DNA of 6,248 nt, from positions 1 through 6,248 of the forward strand of contig JAEENW010000009.1 of the NCBI GenBank assembly GCA_016283945.1. Direction: 5' to 3'. This stretch comes from Bacillota bacterium. Its GTDB lineage: Bacteria > Bacillota > Clostridia > Peptostreptococcales > Anaerovoracaceae. The notes under the pieces are model-generated. The model saw only the letters and a program-made list of their open reading frames with translations. It did not search any database and had not been told where the DNA came from. A program made the position numbers and the translations under genes. Below are positions 6,190 to 6,248 of the stretch, piece after piece; the first letter of the stretch is position 1; every line of letters starts with the position of its first letter.

Positions 6190-6248
6190 ATGCGGCGCGG
6201 GCCGCCGCGCTCCGCTCCGCGGAGCGCCCGCCTCCGGCGGCGGCGCGA
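6190..6248. repeat. nested GC-rich palindromic element upstream of the operon
   Basis: This is an almost pure G/C stretch with nested symmetry. The core is a perfect 14-bp palindrome, CGCTCCGCGGAGCG, at 6213-6226. It is enclosed by an outer stem in which 6196-6199 pairs with 6244-6247 and 6202-6208 pairs with 6237-6243, leaving a two-base bulge (6200-6201). A competing small hairpin pairs CCGCC (6228-6232) with GGCGG (6236-6240). No U-run follows on the minus strand, and the plus-strand continuation lies outside the window. It may be an intergenic REP-like palindrome, the terminator of an unseen neighbour, or a 5' leader structure of the M16 mRNA. No promoter can be recognised in it. Confidence 0.5.

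Overview
The window comes from a GC-rich bacterium (mid-60s % G+C in the two lines I counted in the large genes). Its gene content fits an anaerobic Clostridia-type Firmicute: a PreP-like M16C peptidase, a YugP-type membrane zinc peptidase, an EamA/DMT permease and an AEC permease, all with short gaps. Three of the four minus-strand genes have clear Shine-Dalgarno (SD) sites. Codon use is distinctive: AUA (Ile) and AGG (Arg) are frequent despite the high GC. Synergistota is an alternative I cannot exclude. No rRNA, tRNA, CRISPR array, insertion sequence or phage gene was seen.

Layout. Positions 1-587, on the plus strand, are clearly AT-richer (about 42% G+C in the line counted). They hold the last 18 codons of an upstream gene (1-57) and one small membrane-anchored hypothetical protein (111-587). 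At 636-671 lies a strong bidirectional rho-independent terminator between convergent transcription units. From 711 to 6176 everything is on the minus strand and looks like one operon, read right to left: M16C metallopeptidase (6176-3264), YugP-type zinc metallopeptidase (3251-2544), EamA/DMT transporter (2505-1657) and AEC-family transporter (1622-711). Intergenic gaps are 12, 38 and 34 nt. Upstream of the operon (6190-6248) is an extremely GC-rich, nested palindromic stretch that runs off the window.

How the genes may fit together. The M16C enzyme is predicted to be a cytosolic oligopeptidase, and its stop codon overlaps the ribosome binding site of the YugP-like membrane peptidase, suggesting translational coupling. 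The two downstream permeases belong to families that often export amino acids, metabolites or organic acids. A peptide-turnover and metabolite-export unit is a reasonable but untested reading. No strikingly new system is evident. The most interesting points are the compositional break at about 588-640, the orphan anchored protein, and the GC-rich palindromes in every operon gap long enough to hold one.
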